Positions 26,043 to 34,421 of a stretch of DNA of 64,000 bases are shown here, piece by piece. A model generated the notes under the pieces. The model had not been told where the DNA came from and did not search any database. It worked only from the letters and a program-made list of their open reading frames with translations. This DNA is from Gemmata massiliana (GTDB lineage Bacteria; Planctomycetota; Planctomycetia; Gemmatales; Gemmataceae): positions 9,879,738 through 9,943,737 of the forward strand of contig NZ_LR593886.1 in NCBI RefSeq assembly GCF_901538265.1. Reading direction: 5' to 3'. Both the position numbers and the translations under genes were made by a program. Numbering within the stretch: the stretch's first letter is position 1; each line of letters starts with the position of its first letter.

Positions 26043-27698
26043 CTAATTCTTTTCTATCGGGTCGGCCTCATTACGCTCGAGCGACGAAAAGAACGCTGGA
26101 GGGAGTATCCGCAAATTAATCGCGTACCGCACCTTCAACTCTTTTCCGCCGCTCACCGCGAGCGACATTGCGGAGACGAGTTTGTCTTCCTTGCCGAGCA
26201 CCCGCTCCACCTGAGCCGCGGGGCCACCGGTCTTCTCGACCAGTTTCACCAGACGGTCCGGGTTCACAACGATATCGATGACCGGCGCATCAGCGGCCTT
26301 TACTGTGAGTGCATCCTTCATCACCGTGACCGCGTCCGTGCCGACCGCCACGAACACGCCCTTCGGCGCGAACGCGAACGCGATCACGCACTTGTCACCA
26401 CCGAACGGCTTCGTGACGTCAAAGAAGTTCCCACCGGCCATCTTGTACGTGTGAATGTTGATGGTCCCGGCTTTATCCGCACTCCACTTGAACCGCTCTT
26501 GTTCGTTCTCCGGCGCGTTCTTCTCGACGAAGGCTTTGAATTCCTTTTCCAGCGCCGCGGTGTCTTCGAACGCACCCGCTGCGACCACGCTGAAGTCACC
26601 GTCCTTGTTCGGCCCGCGAACGGCACCGACAATATCGACCTCACCCGTCTTCACAGTGCGGATCAGCCCTTTAAATATCTCGTCCGCGAGCGCCTTGGCT
26701 GGATCGTTAGCGGGGACCAGTTTTTGCCCCTCTTCGAGCGACTTCGCCGCCCCAGCCTTCAATTCATCGTTGAAGAACGGGAGGCGCGTCTTGAACCCGA
26801 CGGCCGTGTCCGGCCCGAGCAACCCGGCGAACTTGTTGCCGACCGGTTTGAAGCCCGCGATCGCTTTCGACAAAGCTGAGTCCGGCTTCCCATTGAGTGT
26901 CGCTTCGACGCTCAGATCCCCGGTCGGCACGTCCAGATTGAGTCGCAGCGCTGCTGCATCCCCGCCACCCAGGAGGAGGAAGTAGCGCCCGACCATCTTC
27001 TCGAACTCTTCGACGAGCGGCTTGAAGACCGCCGCCTCCTGAGCGCCGATGCCGAGCCCCCCGCGCCCGTTCCCGAAGTCGAGTGCTCTCTTGAAGTCTT
27101 CGAGGCCCTTCGCCGCGGCCAGTTTCACTTCGGGCGTCAGTCGATCGAAGTGGAGTTTTCCGGCGAAAAGCGCCTGCTCCGCCGGGTCGTAGAGCTTGTT
27201 GACCGGAACGAGGGCCTTCGCCTCCAGCGCCGGTTCCGGCTTCGATCCGTAGGAGATGTAAGCGTACTGTTCGCTGAACCGCATCCGGGCCTTGTATTGT
27301 GGCTCCAGCGGCGGGAGCTGGTACAGTCCCTTACCCAAATCTTCGGGCTTGCCTTTATTGAATCGCTCGCACAGCGCGAGGAAGTCCTTTTCGTTGGTGA
27401 TCGGGAACGCGATCACCGCCGTGATGTCTTCCGGCTTTGGGGCCAAGTTCACGTACCCCACCACCGGTCGAATCATATCCAACCCGTTGAAGCCCTTTTC
27501 GCCGAAACGTTCTTTGATCGAATCGTTCAGCGCCTTGACCGCTTTTTCACCGCCGATGAGGTCGGCCGCGGCTCGCAGGTCGCCGAGCACGCGGTTGGCC
27601 GGTTGCGTTTGGAACGTGATCGGCGGGGCCGGCGGATCTGCGGAGAGGGCGATCGGTGCGAAGAGCGCGGCGGCGGTCAGAACCAGTGCGTACCGCAT
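26043..27698 (-). CDS. Secreted protein of unknown function
   Basis: 551 aa with a clear signal peptide (MRYALVLTAAALFAPIALSA) and an SD GGAGG before ATG 27698. The mature protein is soluble, with repeated alpha/beta blocks: a helix-rich N-terminus (RVLGDLRAAADLIGGEKA), FPITNEKDFLALCERF, SEQYAYISYGSKPE, KLHFDRLTPEVKLAAAKG, and later FAPKGVFVAVGTDAVTVMKD. FPITNEKDFLALCERF and SEQYAYISYGSKPE recall periplasmic proteins of the DUF3352 type, but no catalytic motif is evident. It is divergent from hemF and may share an operon with the lipoprotein gene downstream, 81 bp away. Confidence 0.75.
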   Translation of the reverse strand: MRYALVLTAAALFAPIALSADPPAPPITFQTQPANRVLGDLRAAADLIGGEKAVKALNDSIKERFGEKGFNGLDMIRPVVGYVNLAPKPEDITAVIAFPITNEKDFLALCERFNKGKPEDLGKGLYQLPPLEPQYKARMRFSEQYAYISYGSKPEPALEAKALVPVNKLYDPAEQALFAGKLHFDRLTPEVKLAAAKGLEDFKRALDFGNGRGGLGIGAQEAAVFKPLVEEFEKMVGRYFLLLGGGDAAALRLNLDVPTGDLSVEATLNGKPDSALSKAIAGFKPVGNKFAGLLGPDTAVGFKTRLPFFNDELKAGAAKSLEEGQKLVPANDPAKALADEIFKGLIRTVKTGEVDIVGAVRGPNKDGDFSVVAAGAFEDTAALEKEFKAFVEKNAPENEQERFKWSADKAGTINIHTYKMAGGNFFDVTKPFGGDKCVIAFAFAPKGVFVAVGTDAVTVMKDALTVKAADAPVIDIVVNPDRLVKLVEKTGGPAAQVERVLGKEDKLVSAMSLAVSGGKELKVRYAINLRILPPAFFSSLERNEADPIEKN

Positions 27699-27846
27699 TG
27701 GGGCCTCCGAACGAGTGTGGTAACCGGCTCACCTCAGAATACGGCCCCCAGATGTCGTTTGCCATCCGGGGCGCGATCAATTAGAACGCCCAACGGAGTG
27801 TATTCCGCGCCGGAGCTTGTGCCCCGGATTCCAGCCAGAGCCTCAC

Positions 27847-28731
27847 ATGCACGAACGCGCTTCGACCTATTTTCGGGGACTACAGGACCGGATCTGTGCC
27901 GCACTCGAAAGTGCCGACGGTACCGCCCGGTTCCGCGAGGACACGTGGACGCGGCCCGGCGGCGGCGGCGGGCGTTCGCGCGTGATCGAGAACGGCGCAG
28001 TGTTCGAGAAGGGCGGGGTGAACTTCTCCGAAGTGTTCGGCTCGTTCACACCTGAATTTGCGAAACAGATGCCCGGAGACGGGTTGGCGTTCACGGCTGT
28101 GGGCGTGTCGCTCGTTCTGCACCCGTGCAGCCCGTTAGTGCCCACCGTGCATGCGAACTTCCGCTACCTCACCCACGGCGCGAAGGCATGGTTCGGCGGT
28201 GGTGGCGACCTCACCCCGTACTACCCCATCAAGGAAGACGTCGTTCACTTCCACCGCGTCTGGAAGAAGGTGTGCGACACGCACGCGACAGTCGCCGATC
28301 ACGCAAAAATGAAGAAAGAGTGCGACGACTACTTTCACTTGAAGCACCGCAACGAGGCGCGCGGGGTCGGCGGTATCTTCTTCGACTACATGGACGCGAC
28401 GGACGCCGCGTTCGCGTTCGTGCAGGCGGCGGGTGATGCGTTCCTCGACGCATACCTGCCGATCGTGGAGCGCCGAAAGGCACTGAATTACTCGCCGGAG
28501 CAGCGGTTCTTTCAGGAGTACCGGCGCGGGCGCTACGTGGAATTCAACCTGGTGTACGACCGCGGTACGGTGTTCGGTCTGAAGACCGATGGCCGCACCG
28601 AGAGTATTTTGATGAGCCTCCCGCCCGTCGTGCGGTACATCTACGATTACCGCCCCGCGCCCGGATCACCGGAAGCAGAGCTGACGGAATACTGGCTCAA
28701 GCCGAACGATTGGGCCGCGATGGAGGGGTAA
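27847..28731 (+). CDS. hemF: Oxygen-dependent coproporphyrinogen III oxidase
   Basis: Converts coproporphyrinogen III to protoporphyrinogen IX with O2 in heme synthesis, in the cytoplasm. 294 aa from ATG 27847. The family signatures are clear: RSRVIENGAVFEKGGVNFS, HPCSPLVPTVHANFRY, WFGGGGDLTPYYP, then a HxxR-type HRNEARGVGGIFFDY and GRYVEFNLVYDRGTVFGL. Its presence fits an aerobic organism. The gene stands alone; it is divergent from the secreted protein upstream and ends 5 bp before a convergent gene. Confidence 0.97.
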   Translation: MHERASTYFRGLQDRICAALESADGTARFREDTWTRPGGGGGRSRVIENGAVFEKGGVNFSEVFGSFTPEFAKQMPGDGLAFTAVGVSLVLHPCSPLVPTVHANFRYLTHGAKAWFGGGGDLTPYYPIKEDVVHFHRVWKKVCDTHATVADHAKMKKECDDYFHLKHRNEARGVGGIFFDYMDATDAAFAFVQAAGDAFLDAYLPIVERRKALNYSPEQRFFQEYRRGRYVEFNLVYDRGTVFGLKTDGRTESILMSLPPVVRYIYDYRPAPGSPEAELTEYWLKPNDWAAMEG

Positions 28732-28736
28732 GCGAC

Positions 28737-29117
28737 TCAAACTGCTTTTGTCTCTGTTGTGTGTAGCGTATTTCGACGGTCGATGTTCTTTTGCGTCCCC
28801 GACTTCTCGCGTCCGGGGCGCGCCCACGCAATATCGCCGTCAGAATCCGCAGTCATCTGCGCATCACGGGCGTCATCCGTCTCGAATCCCCCGGCCGTTT
28901 TGAAACCCGCGTTGTTGCGCGGGCTGGCAAACATGTGATACACCACAACGGCCGTGGTCTTCCCAAACAAGTAATTCTGCACCAGCGTATCCGTTCCGCG
29001 AGCGTCGCCGACCACAAACGCATCTCCACGTGCCAGTGCCGCGTCGATTGCCGGACGGTAATGCACATCAAACTCGGTCGCGGTCAGGTTGAGGTGCCCA
29101 CTTACGAAATGCGTCAT
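28737..29117 (-). CDS. SLOG-fold (YspA/cpYpsA-like) nucleotide-binding protein
   Basis: 126 aa. The first half (FVSGHLNLTATEFDVHYRP, then ALARGDAFVVGDARGTDTLV) matches the Rossmann-like SLOG fold, with a G-D-A-R-G-T-D loop in the place where DprA and YpsA-like proteins bind a nucleotide-type ligand. The C-terminal third is polar and probably disordered. Enzymatic activity is not established for most such stand-alone members. It is the last gene of a leftward three-gene operon with the DUF6428-like and zinc-ribbon genes. Confidence 0.65.
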   Translation of the reverse strand: MTHFVSGHLNLTATEFDVHYRPAIDAALARGDAFVVGDARGTDTLVQNYLFGKTTAVVVYHMFASPRNNAGFKTAGGFETDDARDAQMTADSDGDIAWARPGREKSGTQKNIDRRNTLHTTETKAV

Positions 29118-29172
29118 GGAGTTCGTACCTAATTAGTGAGCCAACCTTCGCAACTTCTCCTACCACCTCTCG

Positions 29173-29631
29173 TTAGCAGCAACCGGATTTCGCCCCGTTC
29201 GATGCGGGTGCGCACCCACTGACGCCGCACTTGTCTGGTGCGAGGCAATCGGTGTGCTTGCGCCCGAGGTGGAACAACACACCCGCGGGCGTCATCTCTG
29301 CGAACGCGATCGGGAACTGCGAAACGGCATCGCGTTCGTATTCCACTTCGACCACCAGATCGTCCGAACCGAGCAACGGGGCCGCGAGGTTCAAGATGCT
29401 CGCGAGTTTCCCGGCAGTTAAACGGTGCGCGGTGTCGTTCGCGACCCACACCTGAAGCAAACACGAAACAACAGAGCGCCTCGTCCCTCCACAATCCATG
29501 AAGTCCTTCTGTACGCGCCCGACCTCGGTGACGTGAAAGTGCGCGGGCACGAAGTCACCGTCCGGGAGCATCAGGTGTAAAGCAGCACCCGGATCAGCCA
29601 GCAAGACAGCTCGAAATTCAGCCACGTTCAT
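29173..29631 (-). CDS. DUF6428-like protein with Cys-rich tail
   Basis: 152 aa from ATG 29631, which has GGAG 8 nt upstream (the ATG 6 nt earlier is too close to it). The sequence MNVAEFRAVLLADPGAALHL followed by LPDGDFVPAHFHVTEVG matches the small family DUF6428 as I recall it; homologues are often near arsenic or redox genes. A His in PAHFHVTEVG and an ordered Cys cluster at the end (DKCGVSGC ... SGCC) could bind metal. There is no signal peptide. It starts 14 bp after the zinc-ribbon gene, so the two are probably cotranscribed. Function unknown. Confidence 0.65.
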   Translation of the reverse strand: MNVAEFRAVLLADPGAALHLMLPDGDFVPAHFHVTEVGRVQKDFMDCGGTRRSVVSCLLQVWVANDTAHRLTAGKLASILNLAAPLLGSDDLVVEVEYERDAVSQFPIAFAEMTPAGVLFHLGRKHTDCLAPDKCGVSGCAPASNGAKSGCC

Positions 29632-29645
29632 TTGCATATCTCCAA

Positions 29646-30023
29646 TCAACCGGTCGTATACGACCAGCCGCACTGAGGGCACTTGCTCTCGCCGGCGGGG
29701 ATCGATCCGCGGCACGCGACGCACACGGACGGTTCGGACACGTCGTCCGGTTCCGGTGCGTCAGATACTTCCGGCACTTCGCTCTCCGGTTCGCCCGTAC
29801 CGAATTTCCAACCGTACACGATGTGACTGATCGCCGCTACGATCGTGCAGCCGAAGAGGAGCACTTCGCCCAGCGTGAGCGGCGCGGCGAGCAGGCGCGG
29901 GAGCATGAGCACCACCCCGGCCAGGCGCACCGTCCAGTCGCGTGCGAACAGGAGGAAAAGCCCCGCGACCGCAACGAACAGGAGCGCGTTGATGAACTCG
30001 GGGCCACCCACCGGGGCGGTCAT
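29646..30023 (-). CDS. Membrane protein with C-terminal zinc ribbon
   Basis: 125 aa from ATG 30023 with GGAGAG SD. Two to three hydrophobic segments (about 12-30, 34-48 and 53-70) are followed by an acidic linker (EPESEVPEVSDAPEPDD) and a zinc ribbon CVACRGSIPAGESKCPQCGW with two CxxC knuckles. The ribbon probably faces the cytoplasm. Such fusions are common in planctomycetes and no function is assigned. First gene of the small operon. Confidence 0.68.
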   Translation of the reverse strand: MTAPVGGPEFINALLFVAVAGLFLLFARDWTVRLAGVVLMLPRLLAAPLTLGEVLLFGCTIVAAISHIVYGWKFGTGEPESEVPEVSDAPEPDDVSEPSVCVACRGSIPAGESKCPQCGWSYTTG

Positions 30024-30146
30024 TTTTCTCTCCACTCTCCCAAACGAACTCGATCGATGCAGCCTATCGGGACCGGTACCCGTATGCAAGTTGGCACCAC
30101 GGTGGCGTCCCGCTCACAATGGACACCATCACCCCCGGAGTCTCGC

Positions 30147-30887
30147 ATGTCCACGTTTCGCAAAGTCGCACTCGTAACGGGTAGCGCCACCGGTGTCGGG
30201 CGCGCGTGTGCCGTCCGGTTCGCCAAGCTCGGGTACGCGGTCGTGGTGAATTACTCCAAGTCCGAAGCCGAGGCTCACGAAACACTCAAACTCGTTGAGG
30301 CCGAAGGGGTACCGGCGCTGTTGTGCAAGGCGACGGTCGCGGACGCGGGTGCGGTGAACGAAATGATCGCCGCGACGGAAGCGACATTCGACCGACTCGA
30401 CGTGCTCGTGAACAACGCGGGCACTACACACTTCGTCCCGCACACCGATCTCGACGCGCTCACCGATCAGGTCTGGGACGACATCTTCAAAGTGAACGTG
30501 ATGGGAACGTTCTACTGCACGCGGGCCGCGATGCCGCTCCTGAAGGCGAGTGGAGGGAACGTGGTCAATGTGACGAGCGTCGCGGGGTTGACGGGGCTGG
30601 GAAGCTCGATCCCGTACTGCGCGAGCAAAGCCGCACTGAACTGCATGACGCAGTCGCTCGCTCGCGCCTTCGGGCCGGAAGTGCGGGTGAACGCGGTCGC
30701 CCCGGGACCGATCCTCACGCGCTGGCTCGAAGGGCGCGAGGCCCACATCGCAAAGTTCCTGGAACAAGCCCCGCTCGGGCGCGCCGCCAGTCCCGACGAC
30801 ATTGCCGACGCAGTGATCTATCTCGCCACTGGCACCACACTGACGACCGGGCAGGTTTTGGTCGTCGATGGCGGCCGAACGATGTAA
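30147..30887 (+). CDS. SDR-family oxidoreductase (FabG-like)
   Basis: Classical short-chain dehydrogenase of 246 aa from ATG 30147 with CGGAG SD. NAD(P)-binding TGSATGVG is at 11-18 and NNAG at 90-93. The catalytic Ser144, Tyr157 and Lys161 (YCASK) are all present. The C-terminus has the usual VLVVDGGRTM. Substrate unknown. It is unlikely to be the housekeeping FabG, which is better matched by the gene at 33633. It is convergent with the tiny lipoprotein gene at 30898. Confidence 0.88.
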   Translation: MSTFRKVALVTGSATGVGRACAVRFAKLGYAVVVNYSKSEAEAHETLKLVEAEGVPALLCKATVADAGAVNEMIAATEATFDRLDVLVNNAGTTHFVPHTDLDALTDQVWDDIFKVNVMGTFYCTRAAMPLLKASGGNVVNVTSVAGLTGLGSSIPYCASKAALNCMTQSLARAFGPEVRVNAVAPGPILTRWLEGREAHIAKFLEQAPLGRAASPDDIADAVIYLATGTTLTTGQVLVVDGGRTM

Positions 30888-30897
30888 CGGAGCAACG

Positions 30898-31059
30898 TCA
30901 GTCCGTCTTTCTCGATATGGGGGCGATGGTCTTCATTTCTGTATTCTCGCCCCGAAGATCCTTCAGCGCTTCCTGCCACTGGCGCTTGTCATCGGGCGTG
31001 ATGCACCCGGTCGTGGTCACTAGCGCAGCGAGCACGACAAGTGTTAGAATCCGTCGCAT
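30898..31059 (-). CDS. Tiny lipoprotein
   Basis: 53 aa from ATG 31059, with purine-rich GGGGGAC upstream. The signal MRRILTLVVLAALVTTTGC ends in a lipobox Cys, and the mature peptide is only about 35 polar residues (KRQWQEALKDLRGEN is probably helical). It belongs with the many short lipoproteins typical of this group. Function unknown. Confidence 0.62.
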   Translation of the reverse strand: MRRILTLVVLAALVTTTGCITPDDKRQWQEALKDLRGENTEMKTIAPISRKTD

Positions 31060-31140
31060 AACATGTCCCCCGGCACGGCGAGCGAGCCCAATACCGCCGG
31101 GGATAGCATCACGCAACGAGAATTCGATTAGAACCGAACG

Positions 31141-32487
31141 TCACTTCTCGGGTACGGCCATCGGGATCGGGCTACTCGGTGGGCCGAGCGTTCCGGTGGC
31201 CGCGCGACCGGTGTCGGTGAGCACGGTTCCGGATCGGTACTTCGCGCCCTCGCCCGGTTCGTACCCGGGCGGCGTGATTCGCCACTTCACACCAGACTGC
31301 GCCCACTGCATGCCTTCATCGAACAAGCGCTTCATCTCGTGTGGATCGAAATCGGTGCTGGATAGCGGCGACTGCACCCGCTCCGGAATGACCGACACGT
31401 TGTAGTTCATCCCGGTCATCGTCGTGAGCAGGAAGAGCTTGTGCAGGTCGCTGCGCGTCTGGTCGTAAACGATGGTGGAGATCGCGTTGCTCGCGATGGC
31501 GAACGTGCGCGGTTTTACCGGCGTCGGGTCCGGGTACATTTTCCCCGCAACGAGGACGTACACCTCGGACCCGTGGAGCCAACCCGCCGGCAGTTTTTCG
31601 TGCTCGGCGTGCGGCACCCACGGCGGGGCAAAGAACATGGACGACGTGGTACCGCCGTCGATGTGGCGCTCGACGAACCGCTTGCCGTCCACCGTGACCG
31701 GAATGCGCACGGGCGGGAAGAAGCCCGGGATCGACGCGGACGCGAGGAGTACCTTGCGGAACAGCTCGCGGCTCTGTGGCGTGTCGCGTGCCGCGATCGC
31801 GCCCATGTCCCACACGACCGCCCGGCGTGCGTCGAGATCGGTAGTGCCGACGTAGAACCGGCGTCCCTTGCGGTGCTCGGCCGCGAATTGAGCGATGCGT
31901 GCATCCGTGGCGACTTGATGAATCACTCGGTTCAGCGGCGAACTGTCCGCGAGCGACTCTGACAACAGCGCGGGGATGAGTCGATTCTTGCGGTAGATGT
32001 CCGAACTGCGGAGCGTGGTATAGCACCGCTGCAATTCTGCATCTTCGGATGCCCCCAGGAACGCGAACGCACCAAGTAGTGCGCCGGTGCTAATACCGGT
32101 CACCACATCGAATTCGGGGCGCGTACCGGTTGCGGTCCACCCGACGAGAACACCCGCGGGGTACGCCCCGTAGGAGCCGCCGCCTGTGATAACCAAAATG
32201 TGCTTTTTGGGGAACGGGACGGGTGGTTTGACCGTGGCGCGAGCCTTCTCCGCGAACGCGAGCAAATCTTCCGTGCGAATGGTGCTGCGACCGGCTTCCT
32301 GGGCCTCTAAATCGAGCCACCCGACGGACGCTTTGAGTTCGGCCGGTGTACGATCACCCCGCGAGCGCAAGCGCCCGGGCGTGAGGCGATCGCCGACGGC
32401 ACTCGGGCCTGCGCACCCGAGCACGACAGCGCCCATGAGCAGCGCCAGCCCGAGAGCCGGCACCGGTCGCGTGAACGTGCGGACCAT
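31141..32487 (-). CDS. Patatin-like phospholipase, lipoprotein
   Basis: 448 aa from ATG 32487 (SD GGGGGGAAG). The signal ends in a lipobox with Cys25 (VVLGCAGPS), so the enzyme is probably lipid-anchored. The patatin fold has its three marks: an oxyanion loop GGGSYGAYPAG (about 102-112), the nucleophile elbow GISTG (131-135, Ser133), and the dyad Asp in HIDGGTTSS. A Ser-Asp dyad of this type hydrolyses acyl esters of phospholipids. It lies downstream of the 27-residue basic protein gene but is separated from it by a hairpin. Confidence 0.88.
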   Translation of the reverse strand: MVRTFTRPVPALGLALLMGAVVLGCAGPSAVGDRLTPGRLRSRGDRTPAELKASVGWLDLEAQEAGRSTIRTEDLLAFAEKARATVKPPVPFPKKHILVITGGGSYGAYPAGVLVGWTATGTRPEFDVVTGISTGALLGAFAFLGASEDAELQRCYTTLRSSDIYRKNRLIPALLSESLADSSPLNRVIHQVATDARIAQFAAEHRKGRRFYVGTTDLDARRAVVWDMGAIAARDTPQSRELFRKVLLASASIPGFFPPVRIPVTVDGKRFVERHIDGGTTSSMFFAPPWVPHAEHEKLPAGWLHGSEVYVLVAGKMYPDPTPVKPRTFAIASNAISTIVYDQTRSDLHKLFLLTTMTGMNYNVSVIPERVQSPLSSTDFDPHEMKRLFDEGMQWAQSGVKWRITPPGYEPGEGAKYRSGTVLTDTGRAATGTLGPPSSPIPMAVPEK

Positions 32488-32527
32488 TCTTCCCCCCAAG
32501 AATTTGAGGGGGATAACGTGAGGGCGC

Positions 32528-32557
32528 GAAACCCGCAAGAGAATACCGCCGGGTTTC
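32528..32557. terminator. Hairpin between the small basic protein and patatin genes
   Basis: GAAACCCG (32528-32535) pairs with CGGGTTTC (32550-32557) around a 14-nt loop. No T-tract follows on the minus strand. It could attenuate transcription from the small gene into the patatin gene. Confidence 0.4.
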
Positions 32558-32568
32558 GCAGAGACTGC

Positions 32569-32652
32569 TTATTTACGGTGCCGAATCCGGGAGCGCATCC
32601 GGCGCTTCTTCCGACCCACTTTCCGCCGACCGGTGCCGCGACGCCGACCCAT
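32569..32652 (-). CDS. 27-residue basic ribosomal-type protein
   Basis: MGRRRGTGRRKVGRK followed by KRRMRSRIRHRK: 17 of 27 residues are Arg or Lys. A very strong SD (TAGGAG) ends 6 nt before the ATG at 32652, and the frame is closed by TAA at 32569. The K-K-R-R-M-R..I-R-H-R-K core resembles tiny basic ribosome-associated proteins of the AURKAIP1/COX24 (bS22-like) type, or a bTHX/L41e-like peptide. The gene is short but is preceded by an AT-richer leader and followed by a hairpin, as expected for a true gene. It probably sits in the small subunit RNA; the family assignment is tentative. Confidence 0.6.
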   Translation of the reverse strand: MGRRRGTGRRKVGRKKRRMRSRIRHRK

Positions 32653-33054
32653 AATTCGCTCCTACCGTCAGAAATTGTCAGGGAGGTTTGTGTGTTGTTG
32701 CGAAGTCGTGATTCTAGCCACAAGCGAGCGAGTGACAAGTACCGATCGCGGCACCAAACCCGTCGCTCGCCCCAATCGCCCCAGTCGCCAGAATCAAATT
32801 ATGAGCCCCAAGCCGCTCGCGTGGAGCAATCTGGGCGCGGGCATTGAGCTTCTGACCTGGACACCGAATCTACTGGTTGCGCTTTCACGAAGATATGGGC
32901 ACGATACCTTCAACCAACACGCACAACTCACTTCAACAAGCGTGAGTTCGGGAGCGGTGTACCCGGAGGGGCGGATAGGGTTGTCCGCCTTCCGTTGCAG
33001 CCATATACTTTCTACTCTTATAAAGACAGCCTGCGGGCACGGAGTTCGCTGCGG
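32653..33054. other. Divergent intergenic region, fatty-acid cluster promoter side
   Basis: A 402 bp gap between the leftward small basic protein and the rightward acyl-chain cluster. It must contain both promoters. No gene is supported; short frames here lack SDs. AT-rich ATATACTTTCTACTCTTATA lies at about 33003-33022, just upstream of the first dehydratase-like gene, and may be part of its promoter. Confidence 0.45.
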
Positions 33055-33546
33055 ATGCGGTTCCACCTGATCGATCGAATCGACCGCTGGGAACCGGGCA
33101 AGACGCTGGCGGCCACCAAATACCTCGCGCTGGGGGAAGAGTACCTGGCCGACCACTTCCCGCAATTCCCGGTCATGCCCGGCGTTCTCATGCTCCAGGC
33201 GTGCGTGGAAGCTGCGACGTGGTTGTGGCGAGCGACGACCGACTTCAAACACCCGGTCATTGTGCTCCGGGAATTGAAGCCCGTGAAATACGGGACGTTC
33301 ATGCTCCCCGGACGCCGGATGGACGTGACCGCCGACCTGACGAAGTTTGACGCGGCGGCCAACACCGCGACGTTTAAGTGCAAAGGAATCAATGACGCCG
33401 GCGAATCGACCGTTAACGCGACCTTTATCCTCCACGGATACACGCTTGCGGATCGCGGACCGGCGGGAGCGGCGACGGACGCCCGGCTAATCGAACACTG
33501 GAAGAGCCGCTGGGCACTGTTAACCGGCGAGTTACGGAAGAAATAG
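33055..33546 (+). CDS. FabZ-like hot-dog protein, catalytic Glu replaced
   Basis: 163 aa from ATG 33055 (GGAG upstream). Hot-dog fold related to (3R)-hydroxyacyl-ACP dehydratase FabZ: DHFPQFPVMPGVLM keeps the catalytic His (HFP), but the next helix reads LQACVEAA where FabZ has LEAMAQ, so Gln replaces the catalytic Glu. The start MRFHLIDRIDRWEPG resembles the second hot-dog gene (34901), which has the full Glu. It may therefore be a structural partner of an active dehydratase, as in other paired dehydratases. First gene of the rightward cluster. Confidence 0.82.
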   Translation: MRFHLIDRIDRWEPGKTLAATKYLALGEEYLADHFPQFPVMPGVLMLQACVEAATWLWRATTDFKHPVIVLRELKPVKYGTFMLPGRRMDVTADLTKFDAAANTATFKCKGINDAGESTVNATFILHGYTLADRGPAGAATDARLIEHWKSRWALLTGELRKK

Positions 33547-33632
33547 GTGGCCCGCCGCCACATCTTTAAGATTCCGTTATCAGCAACCGGCACCGAATTG
33601 ACGATAAGTGTGCGGACCGACAGGACGAAGCA

Positions 33633-34397
33633 ATGATTTTGAAGGATCAAGTTGCACTGGTGACGGGCGGTAGCCGGGGAATCGGGCGCGGAATCGTGCT
33701 CGCCCTGGCCCGCGAAGGCGCCAAAGTGTCCTTTGTCTACCGCGGTAACGCGGAAGCGGCCCAGCAACTCGTTCAGGAAGTGGCGGCGATCGGCGGAACC
33801 GCGAAGGCGGTGCAAGCGGACGTGGCCGATCCCGCTGCGGGCGAAGCCGTTGTCGGTGGGATTCTGGCGGAACACGGCCGAATCGATATCCTGGTCAATA
33901 ACGCTGGTGTCATCCGCGACAAGCTGTTCCTCAAGATGGAAGCCGAAGACTGGAACACAGTCATCGGAACCAACTTGACCGGAACGTTCGCGTTCTGCAA
34001 GGCGGTGGCCCAACCGATGGCGTTCAAGCAACGGTCCGGGCGCATCATCAACGTGTCGAGCATCGCCGCCGAACACGTGAACAAGGGCCAGGCGAACTAC
34101 GCGGCGAGCAAGGGCGCGATCAACAGTTTCACGCGAGTTCTCGCGGCGGAACTGGCTGCTCGGAATGTACTTGTGAACGCCGTTGCCCCCGGCTTCATTG
34201 CGACCGATATGAGCCAGGCCGTGCGGAACATGGCCGGTGAAGATAACCTGAAGAAGCTTATTCCGGTGCGGCGGCTCGGTACACCGGACGACATCGCCAA
34301 CGTGATCCTCTTTCTCTGTGGTCCGGGCGCTGCGTACATCACCGGGCAGGTGATTACTGTGGACGGCGGCCTCAGCCTCGGGGCGGTGTCCGGCTGA
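33633..34397 (+). CDS. fabG: 3-oxoacyl-[ACP] reductase
   Basis: NADPH-dependent reductase of the beta-keto group of the growing acyl chain. 254 aa, standard FabG length. TGGSRGIG is at 11-18 and NNAG at 90-93. The catalytic residues are Ser143 (NVSSIAAEHVN), Tyr156 and Lys160 (YAASK). The C-terminal ITVDGGL motif is intact. Gene order around it (FabZ-like, FabG, ACP, FabZ, two KS) places it in a complete condensing-reducing-dehydrating set. Whether it is the only housekeeping FabG of the cell cannot be said from this window. Confidence 0.95.
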   Translation: MILKDQVALVTGGSRGIGRGIVLALAREGAKVSFVYRGNAEAAQQLVQEVAAIGGTAKAVQADVADPAAGEAVVGGILAEHGRIDILVNNAGVIRDKLFLKMEAEDWNTVIGTNLTGTFAFCKAVAQPMAFKQRSGRIINVSSIAAEHVNKGQANYAASKGAINSFTRVLAAELAARNVLVNAVAPGFIATDMSQAVRNMAGEDNLKKLIPVRRLGTPDDIANVILFLCGPGAAYITGQVITVDGGLSLGAVSG

Positions 34398-34421
34398 CCT
34401 GGCCGGCTGGAGAACTCAAAG

